A stretch of DNA of 64,000 bases from Adiantum capillus-veneris (taxonomy: Eukaryota > Streptophyta > Polypodiopsida > Polypodiales > Pteridaceae), in assembly GCA_014529385.2 (NCBI GenBank), contig CM043969.1, forward strand, positions 32,466,446-32,530,445, in the 5' to 3' direction. The notes below the pieces were generated by a model. It searched no databases and was not told the origin of the DNA. It saw nothing but the letters and a program-made list of their open reading frames with translations. Position 1 is the first letter of the stretch; each line of letters starts with the position of its first letter. This document shows, in pieces, positions 45,288 to 57,484 of the stretch. A program made the position numbers and the translations under genes.

Positions 45288-46239
45288 CGCAATGATTACC
45301 TTCCTGGCATTACCCAAAACTTTTCCATCATCGCCCACTTTAACCACGAAAAATCCACCGTGGATGATCGCCTTCTTGTACTCCCAGGCACCATCAAGAA
45401 GGGCCATGGACAGCCTCAGTATCTCGACAAGCTCCAGGTGGAAAGGGAAAGAGGCATCACTGTTATGAGGGAAAATCTTGATGAAGCAAGTTGCGCTTCT
45501 CCTCTTGCAGGAGGATCCTATCTTCTGCATCTTATTGACACACCAGGCCATGTAGACCTTAGTTATGAGGTTTCAAGGTCGCTTGCTACTTGTAGTTGAT
45601 GTAGCATAGGGTGTGCAAGCTCAGACCGTGGCTAATTTTTACTTAGCATTTGAGGTTGATCTGATTATCATTCCAGTTCTTAATAAAATAGATCAAGCTA
45701 AAGCTGAACCTGGAAGAGTCAAAGAACAGCTAAAGTCCATATTCGAAAAAATCCGAAAGGTGCACTTCTTACGTCCGCCAAGATAGGGGAAGGCCTCTCA
45801 AAGGTTTTACGCTCTGTTGTTGAGAGGATCCCTTCTCGAGAAGGATTGCTTGCTTCTCTTTTACGTATGTTGCTTCTTGATTCTTATTACGATGAGTACA
45901 GAGGTGTCATTTGCCATGTTTCTGGTATGTTGTGAAAGGGGGACACGATAGCATCAATGGGTACAAGGCAAAGTTATGAAGTCATGGATGTAGAGATTAT
46001 GTATCCAGAGCTTACACCTACTGGACTGCTATTGAGTGGTCAAGTAGGGTACATTGTTACTGGAATGAGATCCACCCATGAAGCACTAGTTGGGGACACC
46101 TTACATCAGGTTCAAACCTCAGTGACACCTCTACCTGGTCTTAAGCCGGCAAAGCACTTGGTGTTTGGTGGAGTTTAAAGGAGATGGATCAGATTTTGCA
46201 TTTCTTAGCCATGCAATTGAACGACTTACTTGCAATGAG
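45288..46239 (+). pseudogene. GUF1: GUF1/LepA (EF4-type GTPase) processed fragment
   Basis: Organellar translation factor GUF1, the LepA/EF4 family. It reads [20 protein letters not shown] (the G1 loop A-H-V-D-H-G-K-S-T is damaged), [20 protein letters not shown] (with ERGITV after), [20 protein letters not shown] (G3, DTPGH at 45538-45552), and [20 protein letters not shown] with NKID at 45682-45693 (G4). Then come LLRMLLLDSYYDEYRGVICH, SYEVMDVEIMYPELTPTGLL, GYIVTGMRSTHEALVGDTLH and AIERLTCNE. It breaks off there. Frameshifts near 45595, 45755 and 46175. The segment from the GTPase into the second domain has no evident introns, except that the 15-20 residues after ERGITV look foreign and end in cttgcag, perhaps retained intron. 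Lies within NA-6 on the same strand. Confidence 0.9.
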
Positions 46240-48023
46240 TTTCTTACCGGCACCCATATATTGGATTAGATCCACCCAGATTCTATCCGTTTGATCTCAT
46301 TATTCTAAATGTCTAGTCTCTACCCTCACACAGTCAAACATCTCCCTCTGTGAATGTCTCTCCTCGTGTTGCCCCACTCTAGCATAAACAACCTGAGGAC
46401 TCTCATAACTCTAATGACTGGTCTCACACACTAAATAGACAATGCAAGTGGCTTCATATCTCATAGTATACTGGACGACGACACATGTGATGTAGCTTTA
46501 TCTTTGTCTCTATACCCTAGTCTCTACTCGTATTCCCCCGTCCCCTTTCCCTTCCCCCCCACCCCCCCTCAGAATTACGTTGATGATATGCCCATCGACG
46601 ATTACAATATGACTAAGGCAAAAAGCATTTGGAACACCACTACAAATTATGCTGGAGACGACCACACTCAAGCTTCATAAAGTGCTCATAAGAATTAGGT
46701 TTATATAACTCTAGTATCTTCAATGGATTCCATCACACTATTTGCAGAAATTTAATTTTACTTCTAATCTTGAGATATTTCTGGCAAGACTTGCATGATT
46801 TTGGGTACGTAGCAATGCTATTCCCATTTTATTTTAAGTTGGTTAATATTAACACACGTTAGTTCATGCTCATACTACTACTTCCAGCTTGCTCGGTGAC
46901 CCCTTTTCGCAACTTCATCTAATTGTGACATGGCTATATTGCATGCTCTTTTGCGATTCCTTCTGTCGACCACGATTGTCAAATGTTCTGCATTCTTCAT
47001 CCGGGACTTGCAATTTGTAGGACTTACCAAATTTTGAAGATTTTATTGGTTTCTCTCCTCTTTGAATGGCTCATTATTTAATGTACAATAGCACTGCTCA
47101 ACCCCCATACCTTTATTCGGTTTATCGTAATTCACAGGAAATTAAAAATTATTTGTTTTGCTTGACTTTAATCAAATTCAAAGGAAATTTTGTGAGATAA
47201 TTTTGAGAAACTTTTTCAGTAAGCTATGCAGCTACTCATATGAGCTACAATACTCTGGGATAGTGCATAACAATTTGTAAGTGCTTTGATATACTGCACT
47301 GTGATGTCAACAACATAGTAAATATTTTTCCTTTATGTCTTGCCTAGTCCATTGGTCACACACACACATAGATTCGCTGATCTAGGCAGTGTGTAGATGC
47401 TCATCTCGGTGCAGATCCGCCGATTTAGGCAGCACAATAATAAACTTCAGATCTATAATTTTTAAACAATACCCAATGCAGATCCGTCGATTTAGGCAGC
47501 ATTAGTGCAGATTTGCCGATTTAGGCAGCACGTTTTATTGGTGTAGACTCACCGGATGAGGCAACACCGATCACAAAATCATGTTGCAGCGGCTGGCCAC
47601 CACTCTAACTGGTATGATTTTGTTACCCGGGTACACAAATTGAAGGATATTTGAATTTGGATTTGAAATGGGTACATGTTGACAAATTTTTGGATTTGGA
47701 TTTGGAATGGATATATGTTGATTTTCTATCGCGGTAGTATTGAACTTGAGAATGATGGGAATAGATTATTAAATGATGAGTGTGACCAATGATATCCTGA
47801 TTCATCAGGGTATGACATATACTGCTTATTCTAGTGGTATGGGACACTAGAATAGGTAGTATGTGGATGACGGCAGGCATAAGCTAATGTTGTTTAGTTT
47901 CATAACTTTTTCTTTTATTATGTGATGTTTTTGACACAACATACTAATTACTGTTTTTGACAAGTATTGTTTGCAGATTTTTATCTTTGCAACTGAGGAC
48001 AGTTGCTTTCCAACGGAGAGGTA
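46240..48023. other. NA-6 internal region, 3' part
   Basis: Non-coding. A C-rich stretch lies near 46540-46570. At 47365-47575 five imperfect copies of tgcagatccgccgatttagg-cagca occur. At 47640-47720 there are ttggatttgga repeats. PPT candidate cggagaggta directly before 48024. Confidence 0.6.
47365..47575. repeat. short repeat gcagatccgccgatttaggc (about five copies)
   Basis: Copies near 47373, 47410, 47480, 47507 and 47540 with varied spacing, within NA-6. Confidence 0.75.
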
Positions 48024-48594
<571 letters not shown>

Positions 48595-48599
48595 CCCAG

Positions 48600-48916
48600 A
48601 CTCTTTTGATGTCCACCACTGCCGATATTGCTTCGAAGTAGTTGTGGAGATCAATTTTCTCCAAGTAGCCGGCCATCTTGCTTCGTACAAACTCGTTGAG
48701 TTCTCTCGGTAGCATTGGTAGCTCTATGACATTGCCTTCATTGTCTTTGAAGACTCCTTGGTAGATCTTTAGGTCATTCGACTCTAACGGATCCTCTTGT
48801 ATCCAGGTGCTGGTGGGCTTTAGTGTTCCTTCTGGAATGACAAAGGGTTCCACTTCGTCCAAATAATCCTTGATGGTCATTCTTTTCTTTTTTGTCGGTG
48901 ACTTCGAGGCCACCAT
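48600..48916 (-). pseudogene. Gypsy-5 ORF3, N-terminal part
   Basis: Starts at ATG 48916, MVASKSPTKKKRMTIKDYLD, basic at first, then LPRELNEFVRSKMAGYLEKI and AISAVVDIKRV, where NA-6 interrupts. It continues in frame at 43191. The first Met follows about 170 bp after the last of four palindromes on this strand. No match to a family I know. Confidence 0.78.
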
Positions 48917-49086
48917 AGATCCTGTTGCACTCAGTAGTCCAAAGTTAGCGTTTTTGTTTTTCCATATTGGCTGCGAAACTGAGTTTTACTTATCCAAATG
49001 ACTTGAAAATTGAAAATAAAGCTTAAAAGGAAATTGTGAAGCTATGCACGTTCTCACAGTGCAAATCTGGCCAAAATTTTCCATCT

Positions 49087-49964
49087 AGACATCCTACGCG
49101 TAGGATGTCTTTTTCATCAAAATTGGTTCATACTTGACATGCAGGTAGTGCAAGGCTCATGGAACATGGCTATATGCTTGGATTTGGATTTGGATATCAA
49201 AAAGTGGATTTTTGGGCTGATTCAGGCTTTAGGTCACAATTTGGGTAGAATGTCCATCATAGGTAGCAATTGATGTCCAAATGGGTTGAAAATTGGTATA
49301 AGGGCTCATTGCACCATGGTATTGGCTCCCATGATGTCATTCTTTGCATAGAAGGCTAAATTTATGCCGGAGACATCCTACGCGTAGGATGTCTTTTTCA
49401 TCAAAATGACATGAAACTTGTTCTGTGGGTTGTCCTTGGCCTATGGAACATGGCCATGTTCTTGGATTTGAATTTGGACAAGATTTGATGCTTGTAAGGC
49501 TCTGTGAGGTGTTTTTGGGCTCAAAAAGTGTATCTTGAGGGCGTTGGGGGTCAAAAGTGATTAGAATTGCTTCAAACTTGATATATGGGCTCCTGATGAT
49601 GAGGTACTTGGATCTGGAATGATAAATCATCCCTTGCATGCCAAAAAGGTCAAATAGACATCCTACGCGTAGGATGTCTATTTCATCAATTTTTCTCCCT
49701 GACCACACAGATTGTTTCTTGATGTGTTGGTGAATGTGCTGTGCAAGTTTCATGGGATTTGGACAAGATTTGGTAGGTCTATGGCCCATTATTGCCTCTA
49801 TGCCGTAACTTTGCGTTTTTCCATGCATATGAGGTCAAATTTGGTCCAAATGTGATGAAACTTGGTGTATAGCTTGTAAATATCATTCAGAACATGTGCA
49901 TGATGAGAAATGTTGGAGTTTGTGCCATAAAGTGCCTTTGAGACATCCTACGCATAGGATGTCT
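49087..49964. repeat. palindrome cluster A (four copies, ~285-bp spacing)
   Basis: Core ACATCCTACGCGTAGGATGT inside a perfect 24-bp palindrome at 49087-49110, 49371-49394 and 49656-49679. A one-base variant (CGCA centre) is at 49941-49964. Most are followed by ttttcatcaa. The DNA between is much less conserved than the palindrome. Confidence 0.95.
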
Positions 49965-51570
49965 CTTGGTGATTTTTTCAATGCTCGTACTCCCAGTGCT
50001 TGCCCTTTACCTCCCTAAGTCCCTTTTGAGCCTAATTTCAACAAAAAAGTCAAATGGATAGAGTATAACTCCCTGTGTGGACTTCAGAGCCTCCGAGCCT
50101 TTTTCTGACTTTGGAGTGCTTTTTGGTGATGAAATTTCTTGATGTTGGTCTCCCTAGCTTCCCGATCCCTTGGGGATCCTTGCCGTATGGTTTTTGTCGA
50201 CTTTGGCTTCACCGGAGCTCCATTTGGCAATTTGTCGCTCTAGAAGCACCCGTGGTTGCGTTTACATACCCTTGATGATTTGTGGTGGTCTACCACCATA
50301 GGGCTTGGTTGTTGATGGTCTAGGAAAGCCGCTCGTGAAGTTTGGTGGAAAACGGACTTGCGGTTTGGCCGCAAGTGCAATTTGACGCTTTGTGTGTCTG
50401 ATGCCTTTTCTGAAGTTTAGTGCCGCTTCGGGTCACTTTTTGGTCATGCGGGTCATATAGACTTGTCGAGCATGTCGAGATTCTCCTACCCATGAATTCT
50501 GGTAGCATTTGGTCGCCGTTTCGCCGATTTCCCATTTGGTGGCCTTTTTCGGGTTTCTGGGAATTAAGGTTTTTCCCGATGGTTTCCTACTGCCTTTGGA
50601 CATCCAGGACTGGTCTCCTAGACTAGGGTAAGCTTCCGATGAAGTCTTGTTGCTTTCGGGTTAGCCGTTAGGCCGCCGTCTCTACTTGTAGGTCTCTACC
50701 GTCCGCTTTGTGTGTGACCTCTACGCTAGTTTTCGCGACATAATGACAAACATGCGCAAAAGCTCAAGGTGGTGAGCCTACCTCTCATGTCTAGAGCTCT
50801 TCGGGTAGTCGTGTGCGTCGTAGAAGCTGCTAGAAGGTCGATCCGCTCTAGGTGGCAGAAGCTCTCTCCACAAAGTCAATAGTGAGAATGAGCTAAAAAT
50901 GGGGTGAAAATTTCTTATAATGGAGGTCCCCGAACCACTTTTCATGAAATTTGACATGTGCTCCTATCTTCTTGTGAGATGCGGTTTAGGCTCAAAAATT
51001 TATTGATTTGGACTACATTTGCTCTGTTTACCAGAAATTTGGCATTTCGGTCGAAATCTGGCCAACACACGCTTTCCGCTCCAGTCTCATAATTGCATCC
51101 CCACTGTACCATAGGTTTTCCTATAGTCACTGGTCATCCCCATATTTTTTGTTTTTCATTACGACAGTTTTGCACCTGCTTTTTGTATTTTTGAAGGTTT
51201 TCTACCGAAAATTAGCAAAATTAAAAGGAAAATAGAAAATCAAACCCTAAAAATCCCCAAAAATCATAATAAATCACAAACATCATCGCAACACATTATA
51301 TACACTCACATGCAATTTTTATGGACGAATTTCTTCGTTTTACTAATATTTTGCCTGAAAAAAGGCTATTTCTACTTATATACACACACCTAGGGGCTTG
51401 ATTAGGCGTTTAGCCCCATATACCTGTAGCTTCATGCTGTATAAGGGCATCTGTACTTGGGTTACTCCAGAAAATTTCGCAATCAAACAACAACCCTTAA
51501 AATAGTCGAAAATCATGCCCTTTTTTGCTGTTTCTATCATTGGTTCCGCATTTGAGAGTGCTTCTAGAAT

Positions 51571-51584
51571 GCCTCCCCCCTCCT
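51571..51584 (-). other. second polypurine-like tract after pol
   Basis: AGGAGGGGGGAGGC on the minus strand, followed by ATTCTAGAAGC. The true PPT at 40018 reads GGAGGGGGGGAA, then TGTTAGAAGC. The match covers the purine run and the LTR start. Confidence 0.55.
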
Positions 51585-51747
51585 AGCCGGAGTCCTCCCG
51601 GACGACAAGGTTTTGCCTTGGAGTATGTGCCATGCATAGGTTGAAAAATTTGTGCTAATGCCTGGACGATTAATGTGGCCCTACTTTATACTCTGCCAAT
51701 GCATGGAAAAATTAATGTTGTGCAAGAGAAGGGAATAAGCAAGTTGC

Positions 51748-53700
51748 TTATTGGTAGTCGTAGTCGAGGTTGCCTGCTTTCTTTGCAAGTAACAGCTGTA
51801 ACTCTACCGCTCTCTGTTTAATTTTCTTTTTTGCAAACGGCAATTGCTTTGCCGACACTGTTTCTAAGGATAGAATTGGCTGGGCCGGAATGGTTATGGG
51901 CCGTATTGCCTTTGCTTTCCATTGGTATTTTGTTGCTACCGGTTTCTGTAGATTGTTTGGCACTTTCTTGTTTGCCACTGGTTTGTTTTTTATTGGCATC
52001 CACATATGTCGGTTTTCCGTTTTGAAATGCAGCTTTCTGCTTTCCGTTGTTGCTTGTACTGAAGGGAGTTCCTTTTGCTTTTGCTTCGGTATCCAAATGT
52101 GAGTGACATTTGGGTTATGGCTAAGCATTTTATTTGGGATCCACATCTGTTTTATGCCCATGGTTTGTGGTTGAACCATCTGCTTTGTTTGAATTTTGTT
52201 GTTGCATTGTTCTTTGTCCGCCATGGCATTTCTATCCTTCCGCATCCATACTTGTTTTTGTTGTGTTGGGAACCTAGATCTTTGCATTGCGGCCGGTGAC
52301 TTCATATGTCTGTAATTAGCATGGTTGGATTTTACCTGATTGGTGGTTTCGGGTATCATGTTGTTCTTGAATGGAATTTGTGCATTTGGCTTTGTTTCCA
52401 GTGATTGCATGGCTTGCAGTTGATCATGCTCGTATTGCTGAGCAAAAGCTATCACCTGTTGTTCATATGCATGTTGAATTTCGACCGCCTTTACTTTCCA
52501 ATCTATCTGCACATTGTATTCTTTTTGCCAAGGTTGCCCCAGCATCATTGGGTGTTGTGTTCTTTCATCTGTCATCACATAGAATTTGTGTGGGTAAATA
52601 GGTTGATGTATCTATACATGCAATATAGTCCATCCCAATGTTTTCAACGCGTGTGATGTGCTACTTTCCAGCACTTGAGGAGTAGGATGAAGTTGACCTG
52701 TGACTTTGAGTTGTTGGTATAATCCGTTAGAGATCAAATTTGCTTGAGCACCCGAATCAAGCAATGCTATTGATTCAACTTGATTGTTGCCCACTTTGAC
52801 CGTAATTATTGGCTCCACTATTTCCTCCTCCAACTTCGTCAGTCGAATTGCATTGAATCGCAATGGCGTTCCACTTTGTTGTTGTTGTCGCATAAGCCGT
52901 CTTTTTGCAATGCGTTCTTGTGCTTCGGCTTGAGCTTCTTCTCGTACTCTCTGTTTTTCCTTCATTCTTTGTTTTCCTTGATGAATTTGTTGGAGCATCT
53001 CCTGGGTGAGGGGTAGACGATACCGCCTCAGTCGACATCCACTAATCCAGTTTGGCATTTCTTCACCTGCTAATGTAGCAAGCTTGACAGCTCCACTTTG
53101 TGATACATCACTAATCACAAATGGTCCCATCCCTCGCTTTTTAAGTTTCTTGGCATGTTGCTTCAAGGTATAAACAAGTACGTAATCTCCTGTTTTAAAC
53201 TCTTTGGTACACACATGTTTGTCAAAAAATTCTTTTTGTCTTCTGTTTTTAGCATAGATTGAAGCGACAGCTCGTAAGCGGAGTTCATCTAGCTTTTCAA
53301 GATCATCAATTCTTGAAGAGAGCTCATGCCCTGTCCATTCTAAGCTTTTTGCTACTCGTAGAGTTGGAATTAAAAACTCTATGGGTAGTATAGCATTTAG
53401 GCCAAACACCATGTTGTATGGTGTTGTTCCGATCGATGTTTTGTAAGCTACCCTGTATGCCCATAGTGTTGAGTGTAGCTGCTAATCCCAATATGTTCTT
53501 GATTCTGACACTATTTTAGTGAGAACCGTGCATAGTGTTTTATTAGTGGCTTCAACTTGCCCATTGGCCTGTGGATGGTATGGTGCAGATTTTCTATGTA
53601 TGACCATGAATTCCTCTAGCATATATTCTATGACTTCATTGAGAAAATGTGTTCCGCGGTCACTGACAATTTCGATTGGTAACCCGTAACGTACAAAAAC
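51748..53700 (-). pseudogene. Gypsy-5 integrase C-terminus fused to a second aspartic protease
   Basis: After the integrase core (SDRGTHF, HPQANGQVEATNK), MVFGLNAILPIEFLIPTL leads to a C-terminal module (FKTGDYVLVYTLKQHAKKL; GMGPFVISDV). A Gln/Arg-rich linker follows, then a retropepsin-like domain: SIALLDSGAQANLISNGLYQ (DSGA at 52747-52758) and, past one TAG near 52612, HPMMLGQPWQKEYNVQIDWK (52528-52545). The tail to 51748 has repeated W-P-K motifs (KQMWIPNK, THIWIPKQ, RHMWMPIK). Retropepsins normally sit between gag and RT; this element has that one too (57443). Confidence 0.85.
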
Positions 53701-55134
53701 ATTCTCTTACAAATTAAATTGTGTCGTGGTGCGTGCATCAGCTTTTTGTGTTGCTTTGGCTTCGACCCATTTTGTGAGATAGTCTGTGGCCACAATGACA
53801 TATTGGGTATAGGTGTGATATGCAGGGGGTGATATAGGTCCCACAAAGTCAATGCCCCATTTTGCAAATGCTCTTGCTCCCATCATTGGCCATAATGGCA
53901 TCTCATTTTTTTTTATTGGCATCTTGGTGCGTTGACATGCGTCGCAACGCTTTACAAACTCTTCAGCATCCATGTGCAATGTAGGCCACCAAATTCCTAC
54001 GGTTAAAACAATTTTTGTCATCTTATCGCCCGAAAAATGGCCTCCACTTATTCCGCTATGTGCATGTTCTAGAATCAGCAGGTATTCGCTTTCACTTGCA
54101 CAGATTTTAAGTTGATTGTCCTTTCCTCGCTTATAGAATTGGTTCCCAATTAACTGAAAGTTACGAGCTTCCAGCTCTATAGCTTTTTCCCTTGCTCTTG
54201 TGATGTTTTCAGGGAACGTCCTGGTGGTTAAGAAGTCAATGATATATTGACTCCATGCAGGTGCTATGTTTACCGGGAAAAAAGTTGTGTGATCCACTGG
54301 TCGTTTGGCACTACATATAGTACAATTGGTAACATAAGAATGTGTGTCCGCATACATAGTTGGCCAATAAACCCCTAACTGTTTCAGTCTCTGGTGTGTC
54401 TTCACTGTTGAACAATGAAATGCACAACCCTGGACATGTGCCTCTTCAAGGTAGCACTCGAATTCTTCCAGATTTATACATAATCGTAGGATTAGGTCCG
54501 CTCCAAGATGATACAGCCGTCTTGCTATCAACTGGAAGTTTTTTGTTTGTCGAATTGTTTGCTGTTTGGATTTGTATTCCGTATTATGAAACCCACTTCT
54601 AAAGGAAAGAACACTAACAATTTCCTGAGACCATTTGGGTACCATTTCAATGTTGAAAAGATAATCATCTGGTATGTCATCATCTACTCCTTCAGGAGAT
54701 TCCCCGTTGTGTATCCTTGAAAGATGATCTGCTCGTAGATGGGTTTTACCCTTTTTGACCACCAGTGTGAAGTCAAATTCTAGCAATATAATAAACGAGC
54801 GTACGATTCTCTCTGTATTGCAAGGTTTATTTACTAGGTACAAAAGAGCTTGATGATTTGTGAAGAACACAAATTTGTTTGCAAGCAAATAATGCCGAAA
54901 TTTCTTTAGAGCATAAATCATTCCTAACCCTTTCCACTCGGTGGTTGTGTAATTATTTTCTGAACTGTTTAACTGTCGGCTCGCATAGCAAACCGGAAAA
55001 TCCATTGTTCCGTCTCCAGGTTGAGCTAGAATACTTCCAATGGCATATGTTGAAGCATCAATGTGCACATGGAATATTTTTTCCCAATCTGGTGCCTTTA
55101 GTACAAGTGCTGATATAAGGTTTTCCTTCAGCTT
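53701..55134 (-). pseudogene. Gypsy-5 RNase H, duplicated zinc-binding module, integrase core start
   Basis: RNase H: VHIDASTYAIGSILAQPGDG, ASRQLNSSENNYTTTEWKGL, KTHLRADHLSRI. Then two 126-residue modules (54265-54642 and 53887-54264), each with W-S-Q, N-F-Q-L-I and an H-X6-H-X30-C-X2-C zinc site. The core begins AKWGIDFVGPISPPAYHTYT with the first catalytic Asp and VATDYLTKWVEAKAT. The first long frame ends at a TAA near 53707; the core continues in frame. Confidence 0.9.
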
Positions 55135-56290
55135 TTAGAATGAAGTTTCACACTCCTCGGTCCACTCGAAATTGACTAGCAAACGATACAGAGGTTGTGT
55201 GATAACCGCATACATGTATATGAATCTTCGATAATATCCGCAGTGTCCCATGAAGGATTGCACTTGTTTTGCATTAGTAGGCCTGGGTAGGTCTACAATG
55301 ACTTTGACTTTATCCAGGTCAGTGGTTATTCCATTTCTTGAGACAATGTGTCCTAAGATTCGTCCTTGCTTAACCATAAACACACACTTTTCCGGGTTAA
55401 GACAGATTCGATATGTCCTGCACTTTTCAAAGACCTTTTGCAAATGGTCAATATGTTCCTCTCGTAGAAGAGAGTGTACACACAGGTCATCCATGTAAAT
55501 TTCTAAGAATATTCTTAGGTATTCCTTGAATGTGTGAGTCGTTAACCTTTGTAAAGTGGCTGGTGCATTAGTTATGCCAAATGGCATAACTCGATACGCA
55601 TAAATCCCCCATTCTATGGCAAACGCTGTTTTGTGTTGATCCTCCCTTGCTATTGCCAGTTGGTTGTATCCTGAAAACCCATCCAGAAAGGAATAAGCAT
55701 GTTTCCCGGCCACTCGCTCAAGGACATGTTCTGTGATTAGCAAGGGATAATTATCCCTTATGGTTGCTGCATTCACCTTCTTGAGGTTTACACACACTCG
55801 CAGTTTTCCATTCTTTTTAGGAACTACCATAATGGGTGACACCCAATCTGTATGTTCAATCTCATAGATGAATTCCGCTTCCATCAGTTTATCAATCTCT
55901 TCTTTGATTCGTTTAGCAAATGTGTCATTATATGTATAAGGACGTTGTTTGCTAGGTTTTGCATCCGATTTCAAAGGAATTGTATGTTGGCATATCAAAG
56001 GATCAACTCCTTTGAGGTCTTTATAGGACCAAACGAACACATCTTTATACTTCTTGAGAAGTTGTGTTAGTTGTTCTTCCTCTTCAGGCTCTAAATCGTT
56101 AGCTATATAGAACGGCTGAGGCTTTTCACCTGGTTCTGCGAGGTCTATCTTTTTTGCATTTTCAGGCCCATCGTAAGACTCTTGGTTGGTTCTTCCCTGA
56201 CTGGTGGTGTCATGATGATTTTTCTGTCCTGGATAGTAAATTTCCGATAGTGTGATGGTACGTTCATGTTCCCCTTTTCTGACTCCCCTT
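55135..56290 (-). pseudogene. Gypsy-5 reverse transcriptase
   Basis: From YKDVFVWSYKDLKGVDPLIC through DWVSPIMVVPKKNGKLRVCV, YSFLDGFSGYNQLAIAREDQ, KTAFAIEWGIYAYRVMPFGI, and IYMDDLCVHS (YMDD at 55486-55497) to GRILGHIVSRNGI and FMGHCGYYRRFI. Complete RT domain with all usual blocks. A frameshift near 56280 separates it from the protease frame and a TAA near 55135 from RNase H. Confidence 0.93.
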
Positions 56291-56404
56291 TACCATCTCA
56301 TCTTCTTTAGTAGTCCATATCTCTCTCAAAGACCATTTCAGTTCTTGGTATTTCTGTTTACGCTCCAGTTTGGTCCACTCTTGGTCTTCTGTTGTTTCTT
56401 TTTT

Positions 56405-57484
56405 TTATTTTTGTGATTTTGTTTCAGTTTTAGCTTTTCGTACCTGTTTTATTTCCTCTCGCGTTCTTTCTTTTCGATTTTTTGAGAATCCTCCTAATAT
56501 TTGATCTTTTACACAATCCTCTGCTTTTACAAGCATCAAATAGTGAGTTTTACCTTTTATCCTGGGCATCAAGCTCTCTCTCGCTTTGTTTCCTGCTCGT
56601 TTCCTCCTATAGCGTTCTTGGTGTCTAGGGTGTTGATTAGCAAAATCATAAAACTTGATATTCTCGGTTTCATTTCCACGCTCACTTGAGGTGTCTGAAC
56701 ACTCATTATCTGCATCATCATTTACTTCCAAGTGTTCAGAGGAGTTGTAAAACTCTTCTTGTTCTAGTGGTTCTACCATCTCTTTTTCTGGTATAACGCT
56801 TACCATGTAATAGGGTAACACATCGTATCCATCCTTATCGCAAAGTTTTGTTGTTGGACTGTCGGTAATGGTACAGACATCCAATGTTGCTAGTATGTGT
56901 TCCCATTCTAGAGGTTCCAAGTCATCTTCAGGAAAAGGTTCCGAAATATACTCCTTGTCCTCAATTGATCTGTCTAAGATGCATTCCTCTCTTCTTAAGC
57001 TTCCACAATGTGAAGCTCCGCACATCCATAGCTCTTTTGGTTTCCCTAACCATGCTGGTAGTTCTGATCCTGCTACTGTAGTCGAATCAAACTCTTCCAC
57101 CGGTGTTTGGTTCACATCTTTGTAACTATGGTCTTTCAAGTGTATTTTAGTTGTTGCCTCGCCATGTCTGAGGTATATGTGGTCATAAAACCAAACTTGG
57201 ACCATCTTCAATTGTCGCATGAATGGTCGTCCGAAGATTATCTCATAATTGTTCTTTTTGTCGAGATCGACTATTGCAAATGTATGCTCATACTCGATTC
57301 CGCACGAAGTGACAATCACTTTTTCTAAGAGTCCTAGAGGCTTGTCCATGAACCCATCTGCCAATTGCAGTTTCATTCTAGTAACCCTCAAAGCCGGTTT
57401 TCACCATTTTTTCCAGATTTCTTTGGTGGCGATAGAAACCCCCTCTCCACTGTCAAGAATAGCCTTGGAAACTACTCCTTGGAA
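56405..57484 (-). pseudogene. Gypsy-5 first aspartic protease and linker
   Basis: The domain starts SKAILDSGEGVSIATKEIWK (DSGE at 57443-57454; the usual DSGA has E), runs through a TGA near 57400, then LRVTRMKLQLADGFMDKPLG and NNYEIIFGRPFMRQLKMVQV, the second retropepsin signature. An acidic linker (PLEQEEFYNSSEHLEVNDDA) and a basic end (KNRKERTREEIKQVRKAKTE) lead to RT. Confidence 0.85.

Larger units (their letters stand above)
48917..51747 (-). other. Gypsy-5 spacer between pol and ORF3
   Basis: 2.8 kb, non-coding. The part nearest ORF3 holds four units of about 285 bp, each with the 24-bp palindrome (49087, 49371, 49656, 49941). Farther on are no clear genes; 50942-51490 is AT-rich. A purine run at 51571-51584 near the pol end looks like a second PPT. 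Confidence 0.75.

Noticed and set aside
49087-49964. Regularly spaced palindromes resembling a CRISPR array
   Set aside because: Spacing near 285 bp, spacers are diverged copies of one unit, eukaryotic transposon context.
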